In this document: piece after piece, positions 52,065-60,744 of the stretch
How positions within the stretch are numbered: the stretch's first letter is position 1
Layout of the letters: every line of letters begins with the position of its first letter
Source: UBA4416 sp038327195
GTDB taxonomy: Bacteria > Bacteroidota > Bacteroidia > B-17B0 > Aurantibacillaceae
Direction: 5' to 3'
DNA length: 64,000 nt
Assembly: GCA_038327195.1 (NCBI GenBank)
Contig: JBBQKU010000022.1
Span: 1-64,000, forward strand
Notes under the pieces: generated by a model
Databases searched by the model: none
What the model saw: the letters and a program-made list of their open reading frames with translations, nothing else
Told to the model about the DNA's origin: nothing
Program-made: the position numbers and the translations under genes

Positions 52065-52514
52065 TTAAACTGTTACTCCTAATTTGCTTACATTTCTGTA
52101 AAGAAAAGAGGTATAAATGTGACGACGAGCAAATCTTCCTTGAGAATCTGCATTAATTAATTTTGAGAACGTGTTTTCTGGAACACCATAATATTCGTAA
52201 CCAGAACCATCCGTGAAATCGATACGTAAGCGTTTTCCTTTATAATTAATATCGGCAATGTTACTTGTTGTTGTTGTTTTAGTGTATTCTTCTAAAGTTG
52301 ATTCAATAGTTTCAGGAGCAATACTTACTAAAAAATGATATGCTTCAATTACACGCTTACTTTTTTCTTCAGCTTCTAATTTAGCTTCTTCGTTATCTTG
52401 AATTTTATCAGGATGAAATTCTTTCATAAAATTACGATAAAGGCTTTTTAATTCGCCCAACGTAACAGCTTTATCAACTCCTAATAATTTACGGTATTCA
52501 ATAACTTTTCTCAT
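52065..52514 (-). CDS. J-domain/KTSC domain fusion protein
   Basis: 149 residues. The first 70 form a J-like domain: YRKLLGVDKAVTLGELKSLY, FMKEFHPDKIQDNEEAK (HPD motif) and EAYHFLVS. After a short linker (EYTKTTTTSN) the last 60 are a KTSC domain: IADINYKGKRLRIDFTDGSG, YEYYGVPENTFSKLINADSQ and GRFARRHI. KTSC binds or processes nucleic acids in some contexts, but its role is unsettled. The combination suggests an Hsp70 co-chaperone directed to a specific client. Confidence 0.85.
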   Translation of the reverse strand: MRKVIEYRKLLGVDKAVTLGELKSLYRNFMKEFHPDKIQDNEEAKLEAEEKSKRVIEAYHFLVSIAPETIESTLEEYTKTTTTSNIADINYKGKRLRIDFTDGSGYEYYGVPENTFSKLINADSQGRFARRHIYTSFLYRNVSKLGVTV

Positions 52515-52589
52515 TTTTTTCTACTAATATTTTGCAAATGTAAGGCTTTTTTTAGTTAATAAAAAATCAAACTTAAATCATCAAAAACA

Positions 52590-53615
52590 CTAAATAAACA
52601 TAGCTATTTCTTCTTTAACCAACTTTTTGGATGGATACGTATCAAAAAGTAATTGTAACGTTTCGGTAATATTATTAGCTTTAATTGTTGGATTTATATT
52701 TTTATCTAAATACCATTTCTCAACTATATCAGCAAAATTATCATCAACATCATCTAGTACTTTAACTCCCAATTTTTTTAATGCAGCGGCATTACATTGT
52801 TGTTCATAATGATTTTTAATTGGAATACTTATTAATTTTTTCTTTAAATACAAAGCCTCCGACGGTGTTTCAAATCCACCGCCGGTTATTAAACCATGGC
52901 AAGTTAATAGGCTATTGTTAAATAATGATTGGTTAATAGGGTAATAAGTTATGTTTCCTTCATTTCTTATTGATTCAACGCCATCTAAAAACCAATGAAA
53001 TTGAATGTCTTTAAGTTTTGTAAATGCAGTTAGCAAACAGTGTTGCTGAAATGATGGTAAATAGACAGTAACGTGTTTTAAGTCCTGAGTTTCAGCATTA
53101 ATAAATTCTTCTTTAATAACTGGTGGAAGAATAAATTTATCATAAGAATCAAAATGAAAACCAATATGATTTGTTGCGTGAGCGTAATGTTTTAATATAG
53201 TTTCACCAACGATACTTTTTTTATCAGGGCGAGGAGTTAAATCCGACTGAAAACTAGCCTGATGTCCTAATTGAACAGAAGGTAATTTTTTTAGTTTACA
53301 AGCTAATGATGTTACAAAATCAAAATCATTAATAATCACATCATAATTTTCTAATGGTAAAGACTTAGCATCTTTAAACATCATATATGGTTTAATATTC
53401 TTCACAACATCAAAATAATTAAGTCCGCCACATTTACTATAATGTAAACTACAACCCTCACTTCTGAATTTAACAGGCAAAGGAAAATGAAGATTTGCAT
53501 TATTTCCACTTATAAAAAAATCAATTTCTCCAAACTTTTTTAAATATGGATATAATTGTTGAGCCCTGCTAATATGACCATTTCCGGTAGCTTGTACAGC
53601 GTAAAATATTTTCAT
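52590..53615 (-). CDS. Glycosyltransferase (MurG/GT28-like fold)
   Basis: 341 residues. MKIFYAVQATGNGHISRAQQ is the nucleotide-sugar transferase N-terminal G-x-G-H-x-x-R motif. The C-terminal donor-site region has CHGLITGGGFETPSEALYLK, then KKLISIPIKNHYEQQCNAAA, a typical GT-B G-G-x-x-T/S-x-x-E-A pattern. It is 11 bp downstream of an LpxH-like phosphatase gene, so the pair may act in envelope glycolipid synthesis. Confidence 0.88.
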   Translation of the reverse strand: MKIFYAVQATGNGHISRAQQLYPYLKKFGEIDFFISGNNANLHFPLPVKFRSEGCSLHYSKCGGLNYFDVVKNIKPYMMFKDAKSLPLENYDVIINDFDFVTSLACKLKKLPSVQLGHQASFQSDLTPRPDKKSIVGETILKHYAHATNHIGFHFDSYDKFILPPVIKEEFINAETQDLKHVTVYLPSFQQHCLLTAFTKLKDIQFHWFLDGVESIRNEGNITYYPINQSLFNNSLLTCHGLITGGGFETPSEALYLKKKLISIPIKNHYEQQCNAAALKKLGVKVLDDVDDNFADIVEKWYLDKNINPTIKANNITETLQLLFDTYPSKKLVKEEIAMFI

Positions 53616-53626
53616 TACTTATAAAT

Positions 53627-54472
53627 TTAAGATGCTAAAATTTTAGAAACAATATCTTCTTGCTTAAAATTATCCTTCAGATAAATGAGATTATCATAAT
53701 TTTTATCGTAACTAAAAATTTCCCATTTACCATCATTATATTCCAATGCTGTTAAATTCTCAACCCAATCGCCACTATTTAAATAAGTAACCGATCCTTT
53801 TTCATTAGTTACTTCTTTTATTTGAGGCATGTGAATATGACCACAAACAACGTAATCATATTTTTTTTCAATGGCTAACTCAGCTGCTGTACTTTCAAAA
53901 TCGCTCACAAAAGCAACTGCTTTCTTTACTCCATCTTTCACTTTTTTAGAGAAACTCATTTTATCTTTTCCAAATAATTGTAATACCCAATTAATAAAAC
54001 GGTTAATCAGAATTAATAAATCATAGCCTTTACCACCCAATTTAGCTAGTATTTTGGCGTAACCTTTAGTACTTGTATCAAATACATCTCCATGAAAAAT
54101 CCAAGCTAATTTACCATCAAGTTCCAATAATAATTTATCTACAATTTCAAAATTTCCTAATTGTAAATCAGAGTATTTTCGTAGCATCTCATCATGATTA
54201 CCTGTTATATAATAAACATGAGTTCCTGTACTTGACATTTTTAAAATTTGTCGCAATACATCCATGTGTGATGACGGAAAATAACTTTTACTGAAGTTCC
54301 ACATATCAATAATATCTCCATTGAGTACTAATGTTTTAGGGTTAACAGTTTTAAGGTAATGTAATAATTCCTTTGCGTGACAGCCAAATGTGCCTAAGTG
54401 AACATCGCTAATGACTAAAGTTTGTAATTCTCTTTTGCTATACATTATTAGTTTTTTCAAATGTACTGCCAC
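53627..54472 (-). CDS. UDP-2,3-diacylglucosamine diphosphatase-like metallophosphoesterase
   Basis: 281 residues; MYSKRELQTL at 54445 is an alternative start. Metallophosphoesterase motifs: VISDVHLGTFG (D-x-H), LNGDIIDMW (G-D-x-x-D), YITGNHDEMLR (G-N-H-D), WIFHGDVFD, and VCGHIHMPQ (G-H-x-H). This is the LpxH-like group common in Bacteroidota. Lipid A synthesis is a reasonable role, but some members act on other nucleotide lipids. It pairs with the glycosyltransferase gene. Confidence 0.88.
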   Translation of the reverse strand: MAVHLKKLIMYSKRELQTLVISDVHLGTFGCHAKELLHYLKTVNPKTLVLNGDIIDMWNFSKSYFPSSHMDVLRQILKMSSTGTHVYYITGNHDEMLRKYSDLQLGNFEIVDKLLLELDGKLAWIFHGDVFDTSTKGYAKILAKLGGKGYDLLILINRFINWVLQLFGKDKMSFSKKVKDGVKKAVAFVSDFESTAAELAIEKKYDYVVCGHIHMPQIKEVTNEKGSVTYLNSGDWVENLTALEYNDGKWEIFSYDKNYDNLIYLKDNFKQEDIVSKILAS

Positions 54473-54572
54473 ATTATTACCTTAATGTTTTTCAGATATT
54501 AAGAAAATAAAAAGAAATGATTCGAAAAAGAAACAAATTGTTAAGAGAGAAATTAAAGAAAATGAGATTAAA

Positions 54573-55139
54573 CTATTCTACTACGATATCGTATTGATAT
54601 AATAACTTTTCTAAATCTTGCGCCAAAAATTTGGCTTTTTTTATAGAGTTATTTTCCGGATCAATAGTGAAATTTTGAACTCTAGTAAAATCAACGCCCA
54701 CAAGGTTTGTTTGAGCAAAGTGCGCTTCTAATAAATCACAATTTATTAATTTAATTTTAGTTAAATCAGCTTGCGTAAAATTGGCATTGTGCATTTTACA
54801 ATTTTCAAATACACTTTTATTTAATTTCTTTTTATCAAATGATACGTAATCTAAATTACAATTTTTGCAAAAAATAGTAAATGCAAAATCTTTAGCTTGA
54901 GAAAAATTGATTCCTAATAATTTGCAATCAGAAAAACTAACATCTTGTAGTTTGCTATTATTGACATGACAATTACTTAAGTTACATGACTTAAAATAAC
55001 AGTTTATGAAACTCATTTGTGAAATATCTGAAAATATACAGTTTACAAATTCACAATTTTCGTATTCATCTCTTTCAGATTTTTGAGTTGAAAAATTGAT
55101 ATTAGAAATAATTTCAGAATACTTTGTTACCTTATTCAT
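54573..55139 (-). CDS. Pentapeptide repeat protein
   Basis: 188 residues with tandem A/S-N/D-L/F-X-X units: FVNCIFSDISQMSFINCYFK, then NLSNCHVNNSKLQDVSFSDC and ADLTKIKLINCDLLEAHFAQ. The fold is a right-handed quadrilateral beta-helix. The protein is unusually Cys-rich for this class. Some pentapeptide proteins mimic DNA and protect gyrase, others are scaffolds; the role here is unknown. Confidence 0.85.
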   Translation of the reverse strand: MNKVTKYSEIISNINFSTQKSERDEYENCEFVNCIFSDISQMSFINCYFKSCNLSNCHVNNSKLQDVSFSDCKLLGINFSQAKDFAFTIFCKNCNLDYVSFDKKKLNKSVFENCKMHNANFTQADLTKIKLINCDLLEAHFAQTNLVGVDFTRVQNFTIDPENNSIKKAKFLAQDLEKLLYQYDIVVE

Positions 55140-55226
55140 ATCAATACTAAATTTAAATTATAGTATGTGAAAGTAACTATTTATTAAATTATAAAACAAT
55201 TTAACAGTAATTCTAATAAACAGAAA

Positions 55227-55880
55227 TTATTTAATTGTGGAAACGAAAGATTTTTGAAACTCTTCCCACTTTGTTTTTTGATAATCTCCTGAACCATAAT
55301 AATTTAAGATTGGTTCAAACGATAAAGGTGGCTGAAAACCTTTAATAATATCTAATCGTTGTATTTGATTATTTAAAAATACAACCGAAGGATATGCTAA
55401 TTGATTATCTAAAATTGATGCTGCAAATTGATGTGGAGCTTTTGCATTTGTTGCATCCGTACTTACAAAAGTATATTTATCAAATTTAACTGTGTCTTTG
55501 CATTCAGCGTCAAATTTAACCGCATAAAAATTATCGTTAATATATTTAGATATTGTAGGGTTATTAAATGTTTGCGAACTCATTAGTTTACATGGGCCAC
55601 ACCAAGTAGTATAAATATCAATTAAAATTGGTCGTGGATTTTTTTTACATTTTATATATGCTTCATTAAATGTAATCCAATTAATTTTGGTTGATTCAGA
55701 AAATTCGGTGTAGGTGTTTTCAGATGCAAATGAAAATGTAGTTTCATCTTCAGGAATATAATTACTTGCTTTATTTTCTTGTGAATTTATAGAAGCCTGA
55801 AGTGTACTCTTCTTAAGTGAGTAAAATACAATTGCTAGGATTATTATTCCCGCCATCGATATATCTTTCCAGTTAAACAT
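55227..55880 (-). CDS. Membrane-anchored thioredoxin-like protein
   Basis: 217 residues. An N-terminal transmembrane anchor (residues 8-21) leads to a thioredoxin fold with W-C-G-P-C (C94, C97) in ILIDIYTTWCGPCKLMSSQT. FNNPTISKYINDNFYAVKFD follows, similar to the DUF255/thioredoxin_7 group, and ends with SVVFLNNQ (cis-Pro region YPSVVFL). It is probably a periplasmic disulfide reductase or thiol-exchange protein. Confidence 0.9.
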   Translation of the reverse strand: MFNWKDISMAGIIILAIVFYSLKKSTLQASINSQENKASNYIPEDETTFSFASENTYTEFSESTKINWITFNEAYIKCKKNPRPILIDIYTTWCGPCKLMSSQTFNNPTISKYINDNFYAVKFDAECKDTVKFDKYTFVSTDATNAKAPHQFAASILDNQLAYPSVVFLNNQIQRLDIIKGFQPPLSFEPILNYYGSGDYQKTKWEEFQKSFVSTIK

Positions 55881-55954
55881 ACTTTCTATTATGCAAAAGT
55901 AATGCCAACTAATGTTAAATTGTATTTCCTAATTGTTATTAAAACAATACCATT

Positions 55955-57466
55955 TTATTTAACACTACCCATTAACTTTTTAATAAATGGTGAGATTATA
56001 ATCAAAAGAACTCCTGCAATAAGGGCATAAATAGCCAATTCTTTATATCCATTAGCATAAATCGTCAATTTTTCTAAATTGGTGGATTTTTCAGAAGCTT
56101 CAGCGATATTAGCACCTAATAAACCTGCAAAATATTGACCATAAGCGCTTGCTAAAAACCACATCCCCATTAATACGGCTTGTGTTTTTAATGGGGATAA
56201 TTTTGTCATTATAGACATGCCAATTGGAGAAAGACACAGTTCGCCAAAAGTAATAATAAACCAACCAAATGTAAATACATTTAAAGATGTTTTTCCATTA
56301 GCATCAGCAAAAAATTTAGTATAGTAAAAAATATAAAAACCTGCAGCTAAAAACAAAAAAGCTAATCCAAATTTAACAATAGTATTTGGTTCTATTTTTT
56401 TAGAACTCATCCAAACCCAAACAATACCTAATAATGCAGCAAAAACAATTACAAATACAGAGTTTGCAATATTATTTACACCATTTGGGTCGAGCGTTAA
56501 ACCAATCACAGAATCGTTTAAATTATTGGCAGCAAATAAACTCAAGGAGCCTCCACTCTGCTCAAAAAATGCCCAAAAGAAAATAGAAAATAAAATAAAT
56601 ATAAGTGCTGCTATGAGTTTTTTATTTTCTGTTAATGAAAAATTACGCATTTCATAAAATAAATACAATAATGAACAAGGCCCAATAATAAACATAAAAA
56701 TATCCGTATAGTCGGTATTAGAAACAAGTAAAATAATAATTGGAATAATCGCTAAAGAACCAATATATGTTGCGTATTCAAGTAGTTTTCGTTTTTTTTC
56801 TTGCAGGTTTAACAATGGCGAGATACCAATTGGGCCTAAACTTTTTTTAGTCCATACAAAGGTTATTAAGCTTATTATCATTACAATAGCAGCCAAACCA
56901 AAAGCTACATTCCATTCAAAACCTTCAGGAATTAGATCTTTAAAAATAATTCTCTTACCAATATTTATACATAAAAAGCCGCCTAATAATGCTCCTAAAT
57001 TTACACCTGCATAAAATAATGAAAAACCAGCATCCGTTCTTGTATCTCCTATTTTATATAAGTTTCCTACCGTTGTCGAAATTGTTGGTTTAAAAAATCC
57101 TGTACCAATAATATTAAAGCCTATTCCTAAAAAAAAGAATTGCTTTGGATCTATAGCTAAAATTACTGAGCCAACGATCATTAATAAACCACCCCAAAAT
57201 AATGACTTACGAAGTCCTAAAATTTTATCAGCAAATAAGCCACCAACAAATGTAAAAGCATAAACAAACGCTTGAGTAGCTCCGTATTGTAAATTAGCCG
57301 TTACTTCGTCTAAGCTTAGTTGATTTACCATAAAAAAAACCAACATGCCTCGCATACCATAAAAGCTAAAGCGCTCCCACATTTCGCTAAAAAACAAATA
57401 CCATAATTGCTTTGGATATTTACCTTTAAAATTTTGTATTTGATCTATTGTTAAGTTTTGTTCCAT
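55955..57466 (-). CDS. POT/PTR family peptide transporter
   Basis: 503 residues from the ATG at 57464-57466 (MEQNLTIDQIQNFKGKYPKQ). About 12 transmembrane helices. POT signatures: FFSEMWERFSFYGMRGMLVF (the E-x-x-E-R motif region), SLFYAGVNLGALLGGFLCIN and the FAELCLSP-like FGELCLSPIGMSI. It imports di/tripeptides with protons. It follows a second POT gene, separated by a terminator. Confidence 0.94.
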   Translation of the reverse strand: MEQNLTIDQIQNFKGKYPKQLWYLFFSEMWERFSFYGMRGMLVFFMVNQLSLDEVTANLQYGATQAFVYAFTFVGGLFADKILGLRKSLFWGGLLMIVGSVILAIDPKQFFFLGIGFNIIGTGFFKPTISTTVGNLYKIGDTRTDAGFSLFYAGVNLGALLGGFLCINIGKRIIFKDLIPEGFEWNVAFGLAAIVMIISLITFVWTKKSLGPIGISPLLNLQEKKRKLLEYATYIGSLAIIPIIILLVSNTDYTDIFMFIIGPCSLLYLFYEMRNFSLTENKKLIAALIFILFSIFFWAFFEQSGGSLSLFAANNLNDSVIGLTLDPNGVNNIANSVFVIVFAALLGIVWVWMSSKKIEPNTIVKFGLAFLFLAAGFYIFYYTKFFADANGKTSLNVFTFGWFIITFGELCLSPIGMSIMTKLSPLKTQAVLMGMWFLASAYGQYFAGLLGANIAEASEKSTNLEKLTIYANGYKELAIYALIAGVLLIIISPFIKKLMGSVK

Positions 57467-57486
57467 GAGGTATGAATTAAAAAATA

Positions 57487-57515
57487 AAAGCCTATTCATT
57501 TTTTGAATAGGCTTT
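57487..57515 (-). terminator. Terminator downstream of the second POT gene
   Basis: Perfect 12-bp arms AAAGCCTATTCA (57487-57498) and TGAATAGGCTTT (57504-57515) with a T-rich loop. It lies between the two minus-strand transporter genes. Confidence 0.75.
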
Positions 57516-57534
57516 GTAAGATAGTTAGTTTATT

Positions 57535-59226
57535 TTATTTAACACCATGCATCATTTTACGTAAAAATGGAGTTAATAAAAATAATACAATAGCTGCAAT
57601 ACCTGTAAGTACGACAAAAACCATGAAAAATTCATACAAATTATGAATTTCAAAACCAACAAACACAGGATTAGATGCGTTTATTTGATTTTCTTCCAAT
57701 AACTTTAATTGTTCTGGAGTAGCAGTAAGCGTTTTATCTAAAATAGCTTGTAAATCAATGCCTAATTCAGTTGCTTTATTAAATTTATCACCAGTTGCAG
57801 GTATTAATGCTCCTAAAGATCCAGCTAATGCGTAACCAGCAGCATTTGATAAAAAGAAAACCCCAAATAATAATGAAGCAAAACGTTTAGGAGATAATTT
57901 CCCTACCAATGATAAACCAATAGGTGATAAACAAAGCTCAGCAAATGTTTGAATTAAATATAATAATATTAACCATTTAATGGCTAATAAACCACTATTA
58001 CCTAAGTCTTTTACATTATGTGCAATAATAAAGTAACTAATAGCAATTAATCCTAAACCAATTGCTTGTTTTACAGTAGACAAAGGCTCTTTATTTTTAG
58101 CTCTTAATTTATCCCACAAAATACTGAAGGGAAAAGCAAATGCAAATACAAATACACCATTAAAAATTTGAACCATACTTGGTGGCATATTCCAACCAAA
58201 TATATGTCTGTCTGTTTGATTATCAGCTATAAAAGTTAAAGATGAACCAGCTTGTTCAAACGCTGCCCAAAAGAAAATAATAAAAAATCCAACTATATAA
58301 ATTACCAATATACGTTGCAACTCCACTTTAGTTAATGATTTATCAGAAATAATTAAACCTGCTAATGTTAAACCTAATGAATAAATAATTGGATAAATAA
58401 TAGTTTTAACAGGATTGCTTCCTCCTAATAAAAATCTAAATACAAAAAATAGGGCTACAAATGAAATGGCCGCAATAATTAATGATTGTACAGAGAATTC
58501 AGCTTTTTGCGCTTCCCCTTCTTCATATTGAGAAGCATCGTTATGTTTTGGTAAACCACCCAAAGGCTTCCCTTCTGGAGTAACAACATATTTATCTTTT
58601 AAAAAGTAAAAAACTGCTGAACCAATTAACATAGCAATAGAAGCTGCTAAGAAGCCCCATTTAAAAGCATGAATATCTCTTACACCGCCAGAATCTTTTA
58701 CATCACCTAATATTGGACAAATTAACTGACCTAAAAATGCACCTAAGTTAATTCCCATATAAAAAATGGTAAATGCTGTATCTAATTTATTTTTTTCTTG
58801 TTTTGGATATAAACTTCCAACCATACTCGAAATATTTGGTTTAAAAAAACCGTTTCCGAAAATAATAATTGTTAAAGCAACCCATAATAATGTTTTAGCT
58901 AATTCTAGGTTTGACCCAAATACTGTTGCACTTGCAAATAAAACCATTTGTCCAACAGCCATCATTAAACCACCTAATAAAATACAATTTCTGTTTCCAA
59001 AAAAACGATCAGAAACAAAACCACCAAGCATTGGAGTTAGATAACATAAGCCTAAAAAACCACCATAAATTAACGATGAATCGGCTTCTTTCATCATTAA
59101 TGAGTTTACCATAAATAAAGTAAGAATAGCACGCATTCCATAAAAATTGAAGCGTTCCCACATTTCGGTTCCAAATAAAACCCATAAACCTTTTGGGTGA
59201 CTATTTTGTGCTGTAACTTGTTCCAT
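57535..59226 (-). CDS. POT/PTR family peptide transporter (longer paralog)
   Basis: 563 residues with about 12-14 transmembrane helices. LFGTEMWERFNFYGMRAIL is the N-terminal E-x-x-E-R block, TIFYMGINLGAFLGQLICPI the family middle motif, and FAELCLSPIGLSLVGKLSPK the C-terminal one. It resembles DtpT/DtpA-like proton-coupled di/tripeptide transporters. A loop near residues 210-240 (GGLPKHNDASQYEEGEAQKA) distinguishes it from the neighbouring paralog. Confidence 0.95.
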   Translation of the reverse strand: MEQVTAQNSHPKGLWVLFGTEMWERFNFYGMRAILTLFMVNSLMMKEADSSLIYGGFLGLCYLTPMLGGFVSDRFFGNRNCILLGGLMMAVGQMVLFASATVFGSNLELAKTLLWVALTIIIFGNGFFKPNISSMVGSLYPKQEKNKLDTAFTIFYMGINLGAFLGQLICPILGDVKDSGGVRDIHAFKWGFLAASIAMLIGSAVFYFLKDKYVVTPEGKPLGGLPKHNDASQYEEGEAQKAEFSVQSLIIAAISFVALFFVFRFLLGGSNPVKTIIYPIIYSLGLTLAGLIISDKSLTKVELQRILVIYIVGFFIIFFWAAFEQAGSSLTFIADNQTDRHIFGWNMPPSMVQIFNGVFVFAFAFPFSILWDKLRAKNKEPLSTVKQAIGLGLIAISYFIIAHNVKDLGNSGLLAIKWLILLYLIQTFAELCLSPIGLSLVGKLSPKRFASLLFGVFFLSNAAGYALAGSLGALIPATGDKFNKATELGIDLQAILDKTLTATPEQLKLLEENQINASNPVFVGFEIHNLYEFFMVFVVLTGIAAIVLFLLTPFLRKMMHGVK

Positions 59227-59316
59227 ATAAAATATTAAGTAAATAAAAAATTAAATGCCTAAAATACCATTTTTTTGGTATCAAAAGGTGATTTTTTGAA
59301 AATTAATCAAAAAAAA

Positions 59317-59342
59317 ATCCTCTCATTTCACAATGAGAGGAT
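59317..59342 (-). terminator. Terminator of the cold-shock gene
   Basis: Arms ATCCTCTCATT (59317-59327) and AATGAGAGGAT (59332-59342) with a 4-nt loop. On the minus strand the hairpin is followed by a run of eight T residues. Confidence 0.9.
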
Positions 59343-59366
59343 AAATTTTTAAATGGTATTATATAA

Positions 59367-59558
59367 CTATGCTAGTTTTACGTTTACTGCATTTAATCCT
59401 TTTTTACCTTCTTGAATGTCGAAAGTAACTGTGTCATTTTCTCTGATTTTATCAGATAAACCTGTTACATGTACAAAATACTCTTTTCCTGATTCGTCTT
59501 CTTTGATAAAACCAAATCCTTTTGTTTCGTTAAAAAACTTTACTGTTCCTGTGCTCAT
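59367..59558 (-). CDS. Cold shock protein (CspA family)
   Basis: 63 residues covering one cold-shock domain: GTVKFFNETKGFGFIKEDES (RNP1 is K-G-F-G-F-I), YFVHVTGL (RNP2, V-H-V in place of V-H-F) and VTFDIQEGKKGLNAVNVKLA. It binds single-stranded RNA and DNA as an RNA chaperone. It has its own terminator. Confidence 0.97.
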   Translation of the reverse strand: MSTGTVKFFNETKGFGFIKEDESGKEYFVHVTGLSDKIRENDTVTFDIQEGKKGLNAVNVKLA

Positions 59559-59628
59559 TTTAATGTGTTTAAAAATTATTAGATTGTAAATATAAACAAT
59601 AATTTTAATAGATTGTTAAAAAATGAAA

Positions 59629-60426
59629 TTATTTTGCATTATAATACTTTTTTGCCTCAGGCATAAAGGCTTTTAAAGCAGAAATACGTTTTTCATCACT
59701 CGGATGCGTACTTAAAATTTCTGGGGGTTTCTGACCACCACTTGCTGCCATTCTTTCCCAAAAAGCAATTGCAGCCTCAGGATTATAACCTCCCATAGCA
59801 GCAAATATTAAGCCCATTTTATCAGCTTCAGTTTCATGTTTTCGGCTATATTTCAACATACCTAAACCAGTGGTTAAACCATAAGCTTGTCCAAATAACT
59901 CTTGAGTAACTTGAGGTTTTTGTTGCATGGCAGTTGACAGCACTGCTCCCCCAAATTGCACAACCATTCCTTGGCTCATTCTTTGATTTCCATGTCCTGC
60001 TACTGCATGTGCAATTTCATGCCCCATAACAACCGCCAAACTTGCTTCATCTTGAGTTACTGGTAAAAGACCTGTATACACAACAACTTTACCACCTGGC
60101 ATACACCATGCATTTACAACATCTTCCTGAACGACATTAAATTCCCATTGAAATCCAGAAAGTTGACTACTTAAACCTTTATCTGCATAATATTTTTCAA
60201 CAGCATGCTGAATTTTGACGCCAACAGATTTTACCAAAATTGTGTTTTTGTCAAAGGCTGGTAATGGAGGATGTTCTTTTAAAAAATTGTCGTATTCTGT
60301 TAAGCTCATTCCAATTAATTCGGATTCTGGAATTAAACTTAATGATCGACGGCCCGTAATGGCATTTTTTTGGCAAGCTAAAAATATAACGCTCAATAAA
60401 ATAGCAGATAATGTTATTTTGTTCAT
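59629..60426 (-). CDS. M48 family metallopeptidase lipoprotein (LoiP/BepA-like)
   Basis: 265 residues with lipoprotein signal ending IFLAC (Cys 18). The catalytic zinc motif HEIAHAVAGHGNQRM (H-E-x-x-H) and later Glu in KHETEADKMGLIFAAMGGYN are intact; ILSTHPSDEKRISAL is the usual M48 C-terminal motif. These are periplasmic outer-membrane quality-control proteases. It starts 12 bp downstream of the clpS stop. Confidence 0.93.
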   Translation of the reverse strand: MNKITLSAILLSVIFLACQKNAITGRRSLSLIPESELIGMSLTEYDNFLKEHPPLPAFDKNTILVKSVGVKIQHAVEKYYADKGLSSQLSGFQWEFNVVQEDVVNAWCMPGGKVVVYTGLLPVTQDEASLAVVMGHEIAHAVAGHGNQRMSQGMVVQFGGAVLSTAMQQKPQVTQELFGQAYGLTTGLGMLKYSRKHETEADKMGLIFAAMGGYNPEAAIAFWERMAASGGQKPPEILSTHPSDEKRISALKAFMPEAKKYYNAK

Positions 60427-60438
60427 ATAAATTTTTTT

Positions 60439-60726
60439 TTAATTTATTTCAGCACTTAAGCCTTTTTCCAAAAGCGTTTCACAAATAGGTTTTAATTGTT
60501 TAAAAGTACCCTTTTTAACTTCGCATTTACCAGTATAATGGACTAAAGTTGCACATTGTTCGGCTTGAACAGAATCGTGTCCACAATAAGAAACAAGGCA
60601 TTCAATAACCCATTCAAATGTATTAACATCATCATTAAATAAAATAATATTATTTAGTTTTTCGGTTTCAGTTTCTAATTCTAAAACTTCGTCCGTCTGA
60701 GTGTAATTATTGGAAATCATGGGCAC
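60439..60726 (-). CDS. clpS: ClpS-like ATP-dependent protease adaptor
   Basis: 95 residues. NNIILFNDDVNTFEWVIECL carries the ClpS core N-D-x-x-T/N-x-x-x-x-V, and AEQCATLVHYTGKCEVKKGT matches the central helix with the H-x-x-G-x-x-x-V motif. ClpS delivers N-end-rule substrates to ClpAP/ClpCP. It lies between the giant SPOR gene and the M48 gene, all on the minus strand. Confidence 0.92.
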   Translation of the reverse strand: MPMISNNYTQTDEVLELETETEKLNNIILFNDDVNTFEWVIECLVSYCGHDSVQAEQCATLVHYTGKCEVKKGTFKQLKPICETLLEKGLSAEIN

Positions 60727-60744
60727 AAAAGTAAAGTATTTATT

